Shown: positions 53,507 through 63,414 of the stretch, piece by piece
Layout of the letters: each line of letters starts with the position of its first letter
How positions within the stretch are numbered: position 1 is the first letter of the stretch
NCBI GenBank assembly: GCA_002494495.1
Contig: DACB01000006.1
Location: 1 to 64,000, forward strand
Direction of reading: 5' to 3'
Length of the DNA: 64,000 bases
Source: Methanobacterium sp. UBA294
GTDB taxonomy: Archaea > Methanobacteriota > Methanobacteria > Methanobacteriales > Methanobacteriaceae
Program-made: the position numbers and the translations under genes
Notes under the pieces: model-generated
Database searches by the model: none
Told to the model about the DNA's origin: nothing
The model's input: the letters and a program-made list of their open reading frames with translations, nothing else

Positions 53507-56047
53507 ATGGATTGGAAGAAATTAAGTATAGAAGAAACGTTAAAAAAACTTAATTCTGATATAAATGGTTTAACCAGCAGTCAAGCCCAGGAAAACCTGT
53601 CAAAGTATGGTAAAAACGAGCTGGTTGAAGAAGAGAAACCTGGACCTATAAAACTATTTTTAGGCCAGTTCATGGACATATTAATTTTAATTTTGATCAT
53701 AGCCGCAGTTGCTGCCTATTTTGTGGGTGACACATTGGATGCGATCGTTATTTTGATTGTTGTGCTTATAAATGCCACAGTAGGGTTCATCCAGGAATTC
53801 CGTGCAGAGAAAGCCATGGAAAAACTAAAAGGACTGATATCTGCCGAAGCTGTGGTTATAAGGGACGGCCAGGAGCAAAAGGTAACAGCCGGTGATCTAA
53901 CCCTGGGGGACATCGTAATTCTAGAGGAAGGAGATAAAGTCCCTGCTGATCTCAGAATAGTAGAAAGCTACGACTTGCTCGTTGATGAATCTGCTCTGAC
54001 TGGTGAATCACTTCCTGTTGATAAAAGTACCGAAGCGATTCTTTCTGATGATCATGATGCCGATGACATGGCATTTATGGAAACAGGTGTGGCATCAGGC
54101 CGTGGAAAGGGAGTGGTGGTTGGAATTGGAATGGGCACCGAGATTGGGAAAATCGCGGAGATGATCCAGGAAGAAAGTGAATCTACGCCACTACAACAGA
54201 AGATAGCCAGTCTGGGAAAGACACTGGGATTGTTGGCCCTGGTAGTTTGTTCATTGGTATTTGTACTGGGTTACCTGCAGGGAATCCCCCTGGTGGATAA
54301 TTTCATGACTGCAGTATCACTAGCAGTGGCGGCTGTACCGGAAGGTTTACCCGCTATTTTGACACTCACTTTAGCATTGGGAATGCAAAGAATGGCCAAG
54401 AGCAATGCCATAGTCCGTAAACTCCTGGCAGTTGAAACCCTTGGTTCTTGTAATGTAATCTGTACCGATAAAACAGGAACTCTAACCTTAAACCAGATGA
54501 ATGTACGTGATACAAGGGTTGAGGAATCAAAGATGGTGAACACCATATCTTCCCTTTGTAACAATGCGACCTACTCCTATGAGAAAGTGCTGGGTGATCC
54601 TACCGATGCAGCACTGCTAAAATATGCTGCTGCAAATGGTTATCACCGGAAGGAACTGGAGGAAACATATCCCAGATTACTGGAGATACCACTGGACAGT
54701 ACACGAAAAAGGATGACCACGGTAAATCAGTTTGAAGATGACCGTTATGTTCTGGTTAAGGGAGCGCCCGAAGTACTCTTACAGAGATGCACCCATATTG
54801 AAGGGAAAGATGCTGTCCGCGCATTAAAATCAGAAGATATCCATGATGTTATGAATAACCTGAAGGAAATGACTGAAAATGCATTAAGAGTTCTCGGATT
54901 TGCCTATCGTAAGTTAGATCCCCGGGAAGACCTGGAAAATAAAGATGCCCTGGAGAATGATCTCATATTTGCGGGTCTTGTGGGTATGATGGATCCACCA
55001 CGGGATGAAGCAAGAGATGCCATTGCTGTTGCTAAAAAGGCAGGTATAAAAGTTGTTATGATTACAGGAGATCATAAAGACACTGCAGTGGCCATAGCCC
55101 GGGAATTGAAAATTGTAGATGGCGATGAAATATTAGCACTTACTGGTTCAGACCTGGACAATCTCAGTAACGATGAATTCCTGGACATGGTCAATGATAT
55201 CAGTGTATACGCTAGAGTATTCCCAGAACAGAAGGTACGCATAGTTGAAGCCCTTAAACAAACAGGCAACGTAGCATCCATGACAGGAGATGGAGTTAAC
55301 GATGCACCTGCGCTTAAAAAAGCTGCAATCGGTGTGGCCATGGGAAGCGGTACCGACGTTGCAAAGGAATCGGCGGATATGCTCCTACAGGATGATAATT
55401 TCGCCACCATAATCAAAGCAGTGCGTGAAGGACGAACCATATTTGACAACATACGCCGTTTCGTACGATTCCAGTTATCGACTAACATAGGTGCAATATT
55501 AACCATAACCTCTTCATCTATAATGGGGTTACCCATCCCCTTTAACCCCATACAGGTATTATGGATAAACATTATCATGGATGGACCACCTGCACAATCA
55601 CTGGGAGTTGAACCACCAGAACAAAACATAATGGAACGGCCTCCCTTAAGAGAGGAGATCATACCGCGTAAGAACCTGATCAAAATCACCACCGCAGGAA
55701 TTGTAATGACGGTGGGGACACTGGCACTTTATTTCTACCTCCTTACCAACGGTACAGAACTCATTAAGGCCATGACCATGGCATTCACCGTCTTCGTCAT
55801 GTATCAAATATTCAACGTATTCAATTGCCGTGCTGATAAGGGATTATCCTCTAAGATCTCAAATAAATTCCTATTTGTAGCTGTGGGAGCTTCATTCCTG
55901 CTCCAATTAGCCGTGATATATTTACCATTCCTACAGGGAGTATTCAGGACCACAGCACTCGGACCGATTGATTGGGTTATTGTCCTCATAATTGCAAGCA
56001 CCATCCTGGTAAGTGACTGGATAGTTGAGAAAATTGTAAAAAAATAA
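53507..56047 (+). CDS. P-type cation-transporting ATPase (P2A, calcium-type)
   Basis: The 846-residue protein has an N-terminal cation ATPase segment, an actuator domain with LTGES near residue 167, and the phosphorylation motif DKTGTLT near 322. KGAPEVLL and TGDGVNDAPALKKAAIGVAMG mark the nucleotide and hinge regions. PEGLP is in membrane helix 4, and NPIQVLWINIIMDGPPA in helix 6, with the Asn/Asp typical of P2A pumps. It exports Ca2+ or a related ion using ATP. The short N-terminus has no metal-binding domain. Confidence 0.93.
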   Translation: MDWKKLSIEETLKKLNSDINGLTSSQAQENLSKYGKNELVEEEKPGPIKLFLGQFMDILILILIIAAVAAYFVGDTLDAIVILIVVLINATVGFIQEFRAEKAMEKLKGLISAEAVVIRDGQEQKVTAGDLTLGDIVILEEGDKVPADLRIVESYDLLVDESALTGESLPVDKSTEAILSDDHDADDMAFMETGVASGRGKGVVVGIGMGTEIGKIAEMIQEESESTPLQQKIASLGKTLGLLALVVCSLVFVLGYLQGIPLVDNFMTAVSLAVAAVPEGLPAILTLTLALGMQRMAKSNAIVRKLLAVETLGSCNVICTDKTGTLTLNQMNVRDTRVEESKMVNTISSLCNNATYSYEKVLGDPTDAALLKYAAANGYHRKELEETYPRLLEIPLDSTRKRMTTVNQFEDDRYVLVKGAPEVLLQRCTHIEGKDAVRALKSEDIHDVMNNLKEMTENALRVLGFAYRKLDPREDLENKDALENDLIFAGLVGMMDPPRDEARDAIAVAKKAGIKVVMITGDHKDTAVAIARELKIVDGDEILALTGSDLDNLSNDEFLDMVNDISVYARVFPEQKVRIVEALKQTGNVASMTGDGVNDAPALKKAAIGVAMGSGTDVAKESADMLLQDDNFATIIKAVREGRTIFDNIRRFVRFQLSTNIGAILTITSSSIMGLPIPFNPIQVLWINIIMDGPPAQSLGVEPPEQNIMERPPLREEIIPRKNLIKITTAGIVMTVGTLALYFYLLTNGTELIKAMTMAFTVFVMYQIFNVFNCRADKGLSSKISNKFLFVAVGASFLLQLAVIYLPFLQGVFRTTALGPIDWVIVLIIASTILVSDWIVEKIVKK

Positions 56048-56062
56048 ACTTGGTGTATTATA

Positions 56063-56892
<830 letters not shown>

Positions 56893-56959
56893 TTGATATT
56901 ATATTCATACAATGAAATACTTCTTAGACAGGATCTAAATACTCCTTAGATTGGTATTC

Positions 56960-57517
56960 TTAATTTTCCTTAATTTTAATGGAATTTAAAACCACATCCA
57001 GGGCTGGTTCAATTTGGGAATAGAAGGTGTGTTCCGTTGTTTCGCTGGTACTAATTGTAATGCTCTGGTTAGTTGTCTCAAATATCACCACTGCGAAGTA
57101 GTGATCAGGGCCGATAAAGAGGATATCATCATGGGCAGTGCTTATATATACCAGTTTCTCTCCTTTACCACCGTTAACATCCACAGTTTCGCGGGTAACA
57201 ACCTCAAATCTGGGTTCTTCTATTGGATACATCTTGATGATATGGTCGATGTAATCTGAGGGTGTTTCCATATTTCTGTCATAGCCTGTAACAATGATGT
57301 ATGGATAACGGGCATTTAACGGCCTTAAAATGGCGAGATTATATTCACTGTCATTTTCTTCGTCTACTGACCAGTTAGCAGGTACCTTGAGACTTAAATG
57401 TTCATTTTCATAATCCCTTTCAGGTGCATTATCAAGTAGAGTCAAACAGGAGACTACTACTATTGATAGAATAACAACTAGTATTAATATTAGTTTCCGT
57501 GTTGAACTGGTCATCAT
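56960..57517 (-). CDS. PsbP-like secreted or anchored protein
   Basis: This protein of about 185 residues has an N-terminal hydrophobic helix (KLILILVVILSIVVVSCLTLL), which is a signal or anchor, and a PsbP-like body (YENEHLSLKVPANWSVDEEN) of Mog1/PsbP type. Such proteins are frequent in Methanobacteriales with unknown role. I take ATG 57517, because the preceding 16 residues are unlike a signal peptide. The Cys in VVSCLTLL could be a lipid anchor. Confidence 0.7.
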   Translation of the reverse strand: MMTSSTRKLILILVVILSIVVVSCLTLLDNAPERDYENEHLSLKVPANWSVDEENDSEYNLAILRPLNARYPYIIVTGYDRNMETPSDYIDHIIKMYPIEEPRFEVVTRETVDVNGGKGEKLVYISTAHDDILFIGPDHYFAVVIFETTNQSITISTSETTEHTFYSQIEPALDVVLNSIKIKEN

Positions 57518-57640
57518 TACACTATTATGGTATTGAATGTTTATACTATTTATTTTGTCATACATTACAATAATTAATGCATTAATTTTTCTGTATATAA
57601 TACAAATTGATTATTAACAATGTAATTTGTTTAATAGGGA

Positions 57641-58180
57641 ATGAGTTATATGGAAGGAATTTACTGCCCCCACTGTGGACTTCGAACACCTCGTTTCAAT
57701 TTTTGTGCCAACTGTGGAAAACCACTACATCAATGTAATGAGTCTGCCGATAATTCTTTCGATTCTCCAGAATTTGTAATCGCTGCAATCAAGACATCAG
57801 ATTCATCAATGAAGAAGGATGGTGAACCTAAAAACGTCCTTTTCACCACTAACTACTTGATAGAGATTGAAGGATCAAAAGATGAATTTGTTCATAATAT
57901 AATGAACATGTCATCTGGAGGGCAAATAATTGAAGACATAAATAAAAAAATAGATTTGAGCACTGATCTTAAGGCATTGCCTAATCCAAGGGTTATTGCC
58001 TACTATGAGATTGAAAAAGCTGAACTTTATAGTAATTTTTTGATTACATATCTGGAAATAACTTCAACTTCATTTACACCAAGATACAATCTTGGAGCTA
58101 AAAAATACAGAAAACAGTTCGAAGATAAATTACGAAATCTTCTAGAACCAAAAATTGGGTACAAATTCATTATGAAATAG
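57641..58180 (+). CDS. Zinc-ribbon protein with PH-like or unknown domain
   Basis: The 179-residue protein begins with a zinc ribbon (YCPHCGLRTPRFNFCANCGK, residues 8-27) and then an alpha/beta domain of about 130 residues. That domain has short strands (NVLFTTNYLIEIEG, RVIAYYEIEKAELY) and no membrane helix. I do not recognise it. A PH-like fold is possible from its strand pattern, but this is a guess. An ATG nine bases downstream is also possible. Confidence 0.6.
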   Translation: MSYMEGIYCPHCGLRTPRFNFCANCGKPLHQCNESADNSFDSPEFVIAAIKTSDSSMKKDGEPKNVLFTTNYLIEIEGSKDEFVHNIMNMSSGGQIIEDINKKIDLSTDLKALPNPRVIAYYEIEKAELYSNFLITYLEITSTSFTPRYNLGAKKYRKQFEDKLRNLLEPKIGYKFIMK

Positions 58181-58215
58181 TATGATAATTTTTTTAAAAA
58201 AATAAAAAAAAAATG

Positions 58216-58575
58216 TTAACCAGTTAAATAAACGCTCAATATTGCATCGTCTAATTCGCCACCACCACTAACCGAGGAATTTGCAGAGTTTATTGTTTCA
58301 TCTCCTCTCATCAACTGTATGGATAGTGTCTCATTGGAGTCTTTATCCTTCTTTTCAACATCAACTTTCAAACTACCAACATACATGCCTAGATCAATTG
58401 TTTGTTCACCGGTGCCTTCTATTGTTCGTGTTTCATCTTCTGTGGTTATGGTACCATTCCAGCTACCAGGATAATTTACCACTACTTTAATGGGTGATGT
58501 TACACATCCTGATACAGCAACTACCACTAAAAATATGGCAATTATTAACAAACCAGCTTCTATTTTTTTTGCCAT
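58216..58575 (-). CDS. Small putative lipoprotein
   Basis: The 119-residue protein has an N-terminal hydrophobic segment (LLIIAIFLVVVAVSGCVTSP) with a lipobox-like SGC near residue 24, followed by a beta-rich body of about 90 residues. AGGGAGG precedes the ATG. It is in the same orientation as, and directly downstream of, the DUF2207 gene. The role is unknown. Confidence 0.65.
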   Translation of the reverse strand: MAKKIEAGLLIIAIFLVVVAVSGCVTSPIKVVVNYPGSWNGTITTEDETRTIEGTGEQTIDLGMYVGSLKVDVEKKDKDSNETLSIQLMRGDETINSANSSVSGGGELDDAILSVYLTG

Positions 58576-58633
58576 TTACCTACCTCCCTGTTTAAAATCT
58601 GCTAACATTTTAAAAAAATTAATTCAGGGGGTT

Positions 58634-60442
58634 TTAGAATGCTCCTCCGCCCCCTCCGCCGGATCCTCCACCGACTCCTCCGACTCCGCCGGATCCTCCG
58701 AAACCATCATTACCTTCACCCTCGGTAGCAGTGCTCATACCTGTATTTAGGCTGGATAATAGGATGGCGCTGCCTCCATAGTAGTGGAAGTTGTACAGGT
58801 TATTCTGGTCAAGATCTTCCTTTGGTAGTGACATCTTCATTGATTTTTCAACTTTATCTGCCACACCAAGAGCTGTTGCGTAAACTAAAAACTGGTTCCA
58901 GACAATAACTGATTCTGGAGGATATTCTTTGATTAAAGAGAAGTCCTGAATATATTTTTTAAATGCCTGCCATTTAGCATCGTAATCTACACCTTCCTGT
59001 GTCCAGCGACCACCAACCTTCTGGGGTAATATAATTGAAATTATTCCTGCAATCCCCATGATTATGGAAGCTATAAAGGCATAGGTAGCTGCGGGTAAAG
59101 GATCTAATATTGTGAAGTAACCCACTACCCCAGCGACTATAATGGCCAATATTCCATAGTATTTAATATATGTAGCTCCGGTTTTAATGAATAATTGGTC
59201 GGTTTTTTCTTCTAAGTAATCTATTTCCAAATCAGATGCCCATGAATCATAAGAACTCTTAAATGACTTTGCTGTACTTTTATTTTTCAGTCTTTTTTGC
59301 ATCTTTTTTAAATTTACCACATCATTAGATGACATTCTTCTAAAAAAGTATATGATGTGTTTTTCGAATTGATCAAGATCTTCTAAATCTCCTGTTTTTA
59401 GTTCCAGGTTTATGGATTTTTTCTTTCCTTCCCCTTCAGTGGAAACACCAAGATATCCCCGGTTGATGAGGTCCATGATTGTGGCCTGGAATCCTTCCAT
59501 GGTTGGTGTTCCAACTTGCTTGCCCTTTCCTTTCCCAGAAATGGCGTTGACCACCGCAGGTGGATCATTGGTGGGTAGTTCACGTTCGTAAGTTCCATGG
59601 TAGGTGCTTTCAGGTTCCCTTCCATATTTTAGATATGAAAAGATGGGTATACCTACGCTTAACACCATTAAAACTGCCAGTAAAGAGTATAATATGGTGT
59701 AGAAGTTCAACTGGTTTTGATAGTCCTGTTGAATTTTTTCCATTATGGGTAATCCATCGTTGTTAATTATTTGAGCATAGGGAGTGTTTGTAGCGAACTG
59801 ATCCTTTGGAATGGCCAGTCGTACTTCGAAGAAGTTTCCAGGAGAAATGGAATTGGTATTGATGTTTAAAACAGAACCATCCCATGTATCACTAGAAACA
59901 TAGTAGGGTGGATTCAACCAGTACTTAACTCCTTCCTGGGACTTCAGGTGCACGTTGGTGGTTATTCCTCCCACATCCACATCCCAATATTCACCCCAGA
60001 CCTTGAATTGTAGACCGGCAACATCGTTGTAGATCTTTACCACGTTAATGAAATTATATTCAATAGTTACCACTACATCTTTATTGGATATGGGGAAAGT
60101 TTTAGCAGAATCAGAGTAAAGATATATCTTTAACGATGTCATGTCACTATTATTAGTGACTACATATGTTGAGTAAGCCCCCTCGGTTGATACGTTTATA
60201 TTCTCTATCCTTTCTCCAGTTTGTATCGGTATATCTCTGTAAACACCGTTGAAAGTTCCATCAAAAGAGTAGTGCAGAGTTTCTTTAACCCTTAAATTTC
60301 CATCTTCCTGGACATAGAGATCGAATGTTGCATGGGGAATAGTGTAACTCCCCTCGGCAGCAGCAATTAAACCCATAACTGGGAGTAAGGATAATGCAAG
60401 GATTAAAATAAGAAAAATGGAGGAAATTTTAATTCTATTCAT
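58634..60442 (-). CDS. DUF2207 membrane protein
   Basis: The 602-residue protein has a signal peptide (residues 5-30), an extracellular beta-rich domain (residues 30-240), a membrane helix near 250, a cytosolic region and two to three more helices near 430-475. It ends in a Gly-rich tail with GGSGGGGGGAF. This is the DUF2207 layout. Genes of the family follow LemA genes in many bacteria and archaea, as here. The pair's function is unknown; a role in envelope maintenance is a guess. GAGGG precedes the ATG. Confidence 0.9.
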   Translation of the reverse strand: MNRIKISSIFLILILALSLLPVMGLIAAAEGSYTIPHATFDLYVQEDGNLRVKETLHYSFDGTFNGVYRDIPIQTGERIENINVSTEGAYSTYVVTNNSDMTSLKIYLYSDSAKTFPISNKDVVVTIEYNFINVVKIYNDVAGLQFKVWGEYWDVDVGGITTNVHLKSQEGVKYWLNPPYYVSSDTWDGSVLNINTNSISPGNFFEVRLAIPKDQFATNTPYAQIINNDGLPIMEKIQQDYQNQLNFYTILYSLLAVLMVLSVGIPIFSYLKYGREPESTYHGTYERELPTNDPPAVVNAISGKGKGKQVGTPTMEGFQATIMDLINRGYLGVSTEGEGKKKSINLELKTGDLEDLDQFEKHIIYFFRRMSSNDVVNLKKMQKRLKNKSTAKSFKSSYDSWASDLEIDYLEEKTDQLFIKTGATYIKYYGILAIIVAGVVGYFTILDPLPAATYAFIASIIMGIAGIISIILPQKVGGRWTQEGVDYDAKWQAFKKYIQDFSLIKEYPPESVIVWNQFLVYATALGVADKVEKSMKMSLPKEDLDQNNLYNFHYYGGSAILLSSLNTGMSTATEGEGNDGFGGSGGVGGVGGGSGGGGGGAF

Positions 60443-60490
60443 TTTTATCCCTCTAAAATTTTTATTTATTTTTAATATATTTTTTCAAAC

Positions 60491-61042
60491 CTAAAATTCT
60501 ACTTCTGGCACTGTCCTGGTTGCTTCTTCAGTTTCAAAGAACTCAGCTATCTCAAAGTTAAATGTGTTGGCTATGATATTGCTGGGAAACATCTGGCATT
60601 TGTTGTTGAACATGAGAACTGTGTCGTTGTAGAACTGGCGTGAATAGGCGATTTTATCTTCAGTTTCTGAAAGCTGTCTTTGCAGGTCCAGGAAATTCTG
60701 GTTGGCTTTAAGATCAGGATAATTTTCAGCAACAGCGAAAAGGGATTTTAATGCACCAGTTAGCATGTCATTTGCTTCCTGACTTTGTTTAACAGTATCG
60801 GCAGTCATAATTGCTGATCTTGCTTCGGTGACTCTTTCAAATACGCCTTTCTCGTGTTTTGCATAGCCTTTGACTGTTTCCACCAAGTTGGGAATTAGAT
60901 CGGCCCTTCTTTTAAGCTGAACATCAATTTGGGACCATGCATTTTGCACCTTATTCCTGGCACCTATTAAGCCATTGTAAAGTGCGACTATGATTCCTAC
61001 AATTAGCAGTACTATTATTCCAATTATGATATATATCCACAT
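60491..61042 (-). CDS. LemA family protein
   Basis: The protein of 183 residues has one N-terminal membrane helix (IIIGIIVLLIVGIIVALYNGL) and a helical domain with NLVETVKGYAKHEKGVFERVTEARSA... (shortened), the LemA signature. LemA proteins are membrane-bound coiled bundles of unknown role. I use the ATG at 61042, nine bases after GGAG; an ATG at 61051 is adjacent to GGAG and less likely. The DUF2207 gene follows. Confidence 0.92.
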   Translation of the reverse strand: MWIYIIIGIIVLLIVGIIVALYNGLIGARNKVQNAWSQIDVQLKRRADLIPNLVETVKGYAKHEKGVFERVTEARSAIMTADTVKQSQEANDMLTGALKSLFAVAENYPDLKANQNFLDLQRQLSETEDKIAYSRQFYNDTVLMFNNKCQMFPSNIIANTFNFEIAEFFETEEATRTVPEVEF

Positions 61043-61216
61043 TATATTCATCTCCTATTAGCTAGTTGATATGGGCTATGTATATAGATTCCCATTTTAA
61101 AAAAGAAAAAAAAGTCCAAATTTTATAAAAAAAATTTTATAAAAATTAAATTTATTGAACCAATTTAATGAATGAATTAATTAAAAAAAATAAGAAATAA
61201 GTTCCATAATTGGAAC

Positions 61217-62446
61217 TTAACCGTACATTACCCCTGCTTCCTTCCTCATCTCTTCTTCTCTTTCCATTCCGATTATTTTATCTACAGCATCCATGAAATC
61301 GTTCATGGTTACTACAGTTCGCTCTTCTCGAATGGCAAACATTCCTGCTTCGGTACAGATTGCTTTCAGGTCTGCTCCGGAAGCTCCTTCTGTGAGATTT
61401 GCGATGGTTTGGAGGTCAACTTCCTCTAGGGACATGTTTGTGGAGTGGATTTTGAGTATTTCCATACGGCCAACTTCGTTGGGTATGGGTACTTCGATGA
61501 ATCGGTCGAATCTACCTGGACGTAAGAGTGCTGGATCCAGGATATCTGGTCTGTTGGTGGCTGCGACGATTCCCACATCACCTCGCCCCTCGAATCCGTC
61601 CATCTCCGCGAGAAGCTGCATTAATGTACGTTGTACTTCGCGGTCTCCGCTGGTTGAGCTTTTAAGTCTTTTGGCGGCTATGGCATCGATTTCGTCTATG
61701 AAGATTATGCTGGGTGCTTTTTCCTTGGCGAGTTCAAACACGCCACGCACCAATCGTGCTCCTTCCCCTATGTATTTTTTAACGAATTCTGAGGCAACTA
61801 TTTTGATGAAAGTGGCATGGGTTTCCTCGGCCACTGCCTTGGCCAGAAGGGTTTTACCAGTACCTGGAGGACCGTATAATAGAACTCCTTTTGGTGGTTC
61901 TATTCCTATTTTAGTGAATAGTTCAGGCTTCTTAAGTGGTAGTTCTACAGTTTCTTTAATTTCAACTACCTGTTCTTCTAATCCACCTATCTGTTCATAA
62001 TTTACACCTGGTTTATCTTCAACTTCCATACCTGTAACAAGGGGGTCTTTTTCAGAAGGAAGTACGTTGACTATGCTGAAGGTCTGCTGGTTTAAGGCCA
62101 CTCTAGCTCCGGGCTCTAAAGATTTTTCATCTAAGAAACGTGAATATCCAATAACAAAGTGCGGTCCGGTACTGCTTTTAACAACTACTTTACCATCGTC
62201 CAGTAATTCGGTTACGGTTGCTATTACCAGTGGTGGAGATCTGAATCTTTCTATTTCTCCTCTGAGAGATTTTACCTCTCTTTCAATCCGCATTTTTTCA
62301 TTTTCAAGTAATACTTTATCCTTTTCGAGCTTCCTTACCTTCCACATTAAATTACGTTTGGTTTTTGTATTTTCCTCCTTAAGGATTTTAATCTCTTTTT
62401 TTAAGTCTTCGATTTTTTTTAAAACGCTGGGAGACATGTTTTCCAT
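61217..62446 (-). CDS. pan: Proteasome-activating nucleotidase PAN
   Basis: The 409-residue AAA+ ATPase unfolds proteins for the 20S proteasome. A coiled coil covers residues 6-70, then an OB domain (75-135) and the AAA domain with Walker A GPPGTGKT at 192-199, Walker B IIFIDEIDAIAAKR near 250, and sensor ATNRPDILDPALLRPGRFDR near 300. The C-terminus MYG fits the HbYX motif that opens the proteasome gate. The length is normal. Gene is divergent from the MBF1 gene. Confidence 0.97.
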   Translation of the reverse strand: MENMSPSVLKKIEDLKKEIKILKEENTKTKRNLMWKVRKLEKDKVLLENEKMRIEREVKSLRGEIERFRSPPLVIATVTELLDDGKVVVKSSTGPHFVIGYSRFLDEKSLEPGARVALNQQTFSIVNVLPSEKDPLVTGMEVEDKPGVNYEQIGGLEEQVVEIKETVELPLKKPELFTKIGIEPPKGVLLYGPPGTGKTLLAKAVAEETHATFIKIVASEFVKKYIGEGARLVRGVFELAKEKAPSIIFIDEIDAIAAKRLKSSTSGDREVQRTLMQLLAEMDGFEGRGDVGIVAATNRPDILDPALLRPGRFDRFIEVPIPNEVGRMEILKIHSTNMSLEEVDLQTIANLTEGASGADLKAICTEAGMFAIREERTVVTMNDFMDAVDKIIGMEREEEMRKEAGVMYG

Positions 62447-62584
62447 GATCCTGGTTCACTCCTAATCTTTTTTCATTATTAAAAAAATTAATTATTTTAA
62501 TGTGTTATATAGTCAACTATTATCCCTAATAATATTTAAATATTGAGGTGTAAAATTATACATATACAATTTAAAGGGATGCCC

Positions 62585-63043
62585 ATGAGATGCGAGATTT
62601 GTGGAAAAAAGTTACCTGGTAGGCCAGTTCGTGTTAAAATCGATGGTTCAATAATGCAAACATGTAATGAGTGTTCAAAATTTGGTAAAGTACAAAAGGA
62701 ACCACCAAGGCCAGTAAAACCAAGAACACCCCCTAGCCGTCTTAGATCAAGAGAACCATCATATGAAGTCTCTGAAGACTATAATACACTGATTAGAACA
62801 GCAAGGGAAAGAAATAATTGGTCAAGAGAGGAATTAGCGCAAAAACTCAATGAAAAAACATCAGTAATTAATAGGATAGAATCTTCAAAGATGATTCCAG
62901 ATATTAAGCTCGCTAGGAAGATAGAAAGACTTCTTAAAATTCAAATATTGGAAAAAATAGATGATGAACATCAAGAAGATAGCGTTTCATCAACCAAGGG
63001 CGGTACTACCATTGGTGATATAGCCATGATAAAAAAGAGGTAA
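62585..63043 (+). CDS. Multiprotein bridging factor MBF1
   Basis: The 152-residue archaeal MBF1 has an N-terminal zinc finger (CEICGKKL... then CNECSKFG, residues 3-35), a proline-rich linker (residues 42-62) and an XRE helix-turn-helix near 75-125 (LIRTARERNNWSREELAQKL). It bridges regulators and TBP or acts at the ribosome. I choose ATG 62585 so that the protein starts MRCEICG like relatives; ATG 62579 is also possible. AAGGG lies just before it. Confidence 0.92.
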   Translation: MRCEICGKKLPGRPVRVKIDGSIMQTCNECSKFGKVQKEPPRPVKPRTPPSRLRSREPSYEVSEDYNTLIRTARERNNWSREELAQKLNEKTSVINRIESSKMIPDIKLARKIERLLKIQILEKIDDEHQEDSVSSTKGGTTIGDIAMIKKR

Positions 63044-63053
63044 AAAGTTTTAT

Positions 63054-63404
63054 TTATTTTTTCAGGGAATAATAACCTTTAAGGGGGGTGAGTTTTCCAT
63101 AAATATCCTTTAAATTAGAGTAATCTTTGTATTCGTCACTTATAACAACCAGATGTGCTGGAGGATGTATTTTCCTCACCTGTATTATACTTTTGGTGGT
63201 ATCCTCCTCCACTAGCACCATCACTGCCTGTTTAGATTTCCTTTTAATTTTTTGTTTCAAAATACGGCCAATAACTTCATCTGCTAGTTCTGGAGGTACT
63301 ATTTTAGGTTTGCCATTGATTTTAAGCTGGGCATGCCTTTCTATATCTGCCAGGGCATTCAGAATCTTTTTTTTATCATCTGCCCTGATTAAAATAATTG
63401 CCAT
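63054..63404 (-). CDS. DUF356 protein
   Basis: The 116-residue protein matches the methanogen DUF356 family: it starts MAIILIRADDKKKILNALADIERHA and has KPKIVPPELADEVIGRILK and HPPAHLVVISDEY. No catalytic residues or domain are known for the family. GTGAT precedes the ATG. It is 10 bases downstream of the truncated surface protein and convergent with the MBF1 gene. Confidence 0.8.
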   Translation of the reverse strand: MAIILIRADDKKKILNALADIERHAQLKINGKPKIVPPELADEVIGRILKQKIKRKSKQAVMVLVEEDTTKSIIQVRKIHPPAHLVVISDEYKDYSNLKDIYGKLTPLKGYYSLKK

Positions 63405-63414
63405 GGTCTATAAA

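Noticed and set aside
61293..62000. Long plus-strand frame opposite PAN
   Set aside because: It is the shadow of a conserved AAA domain.
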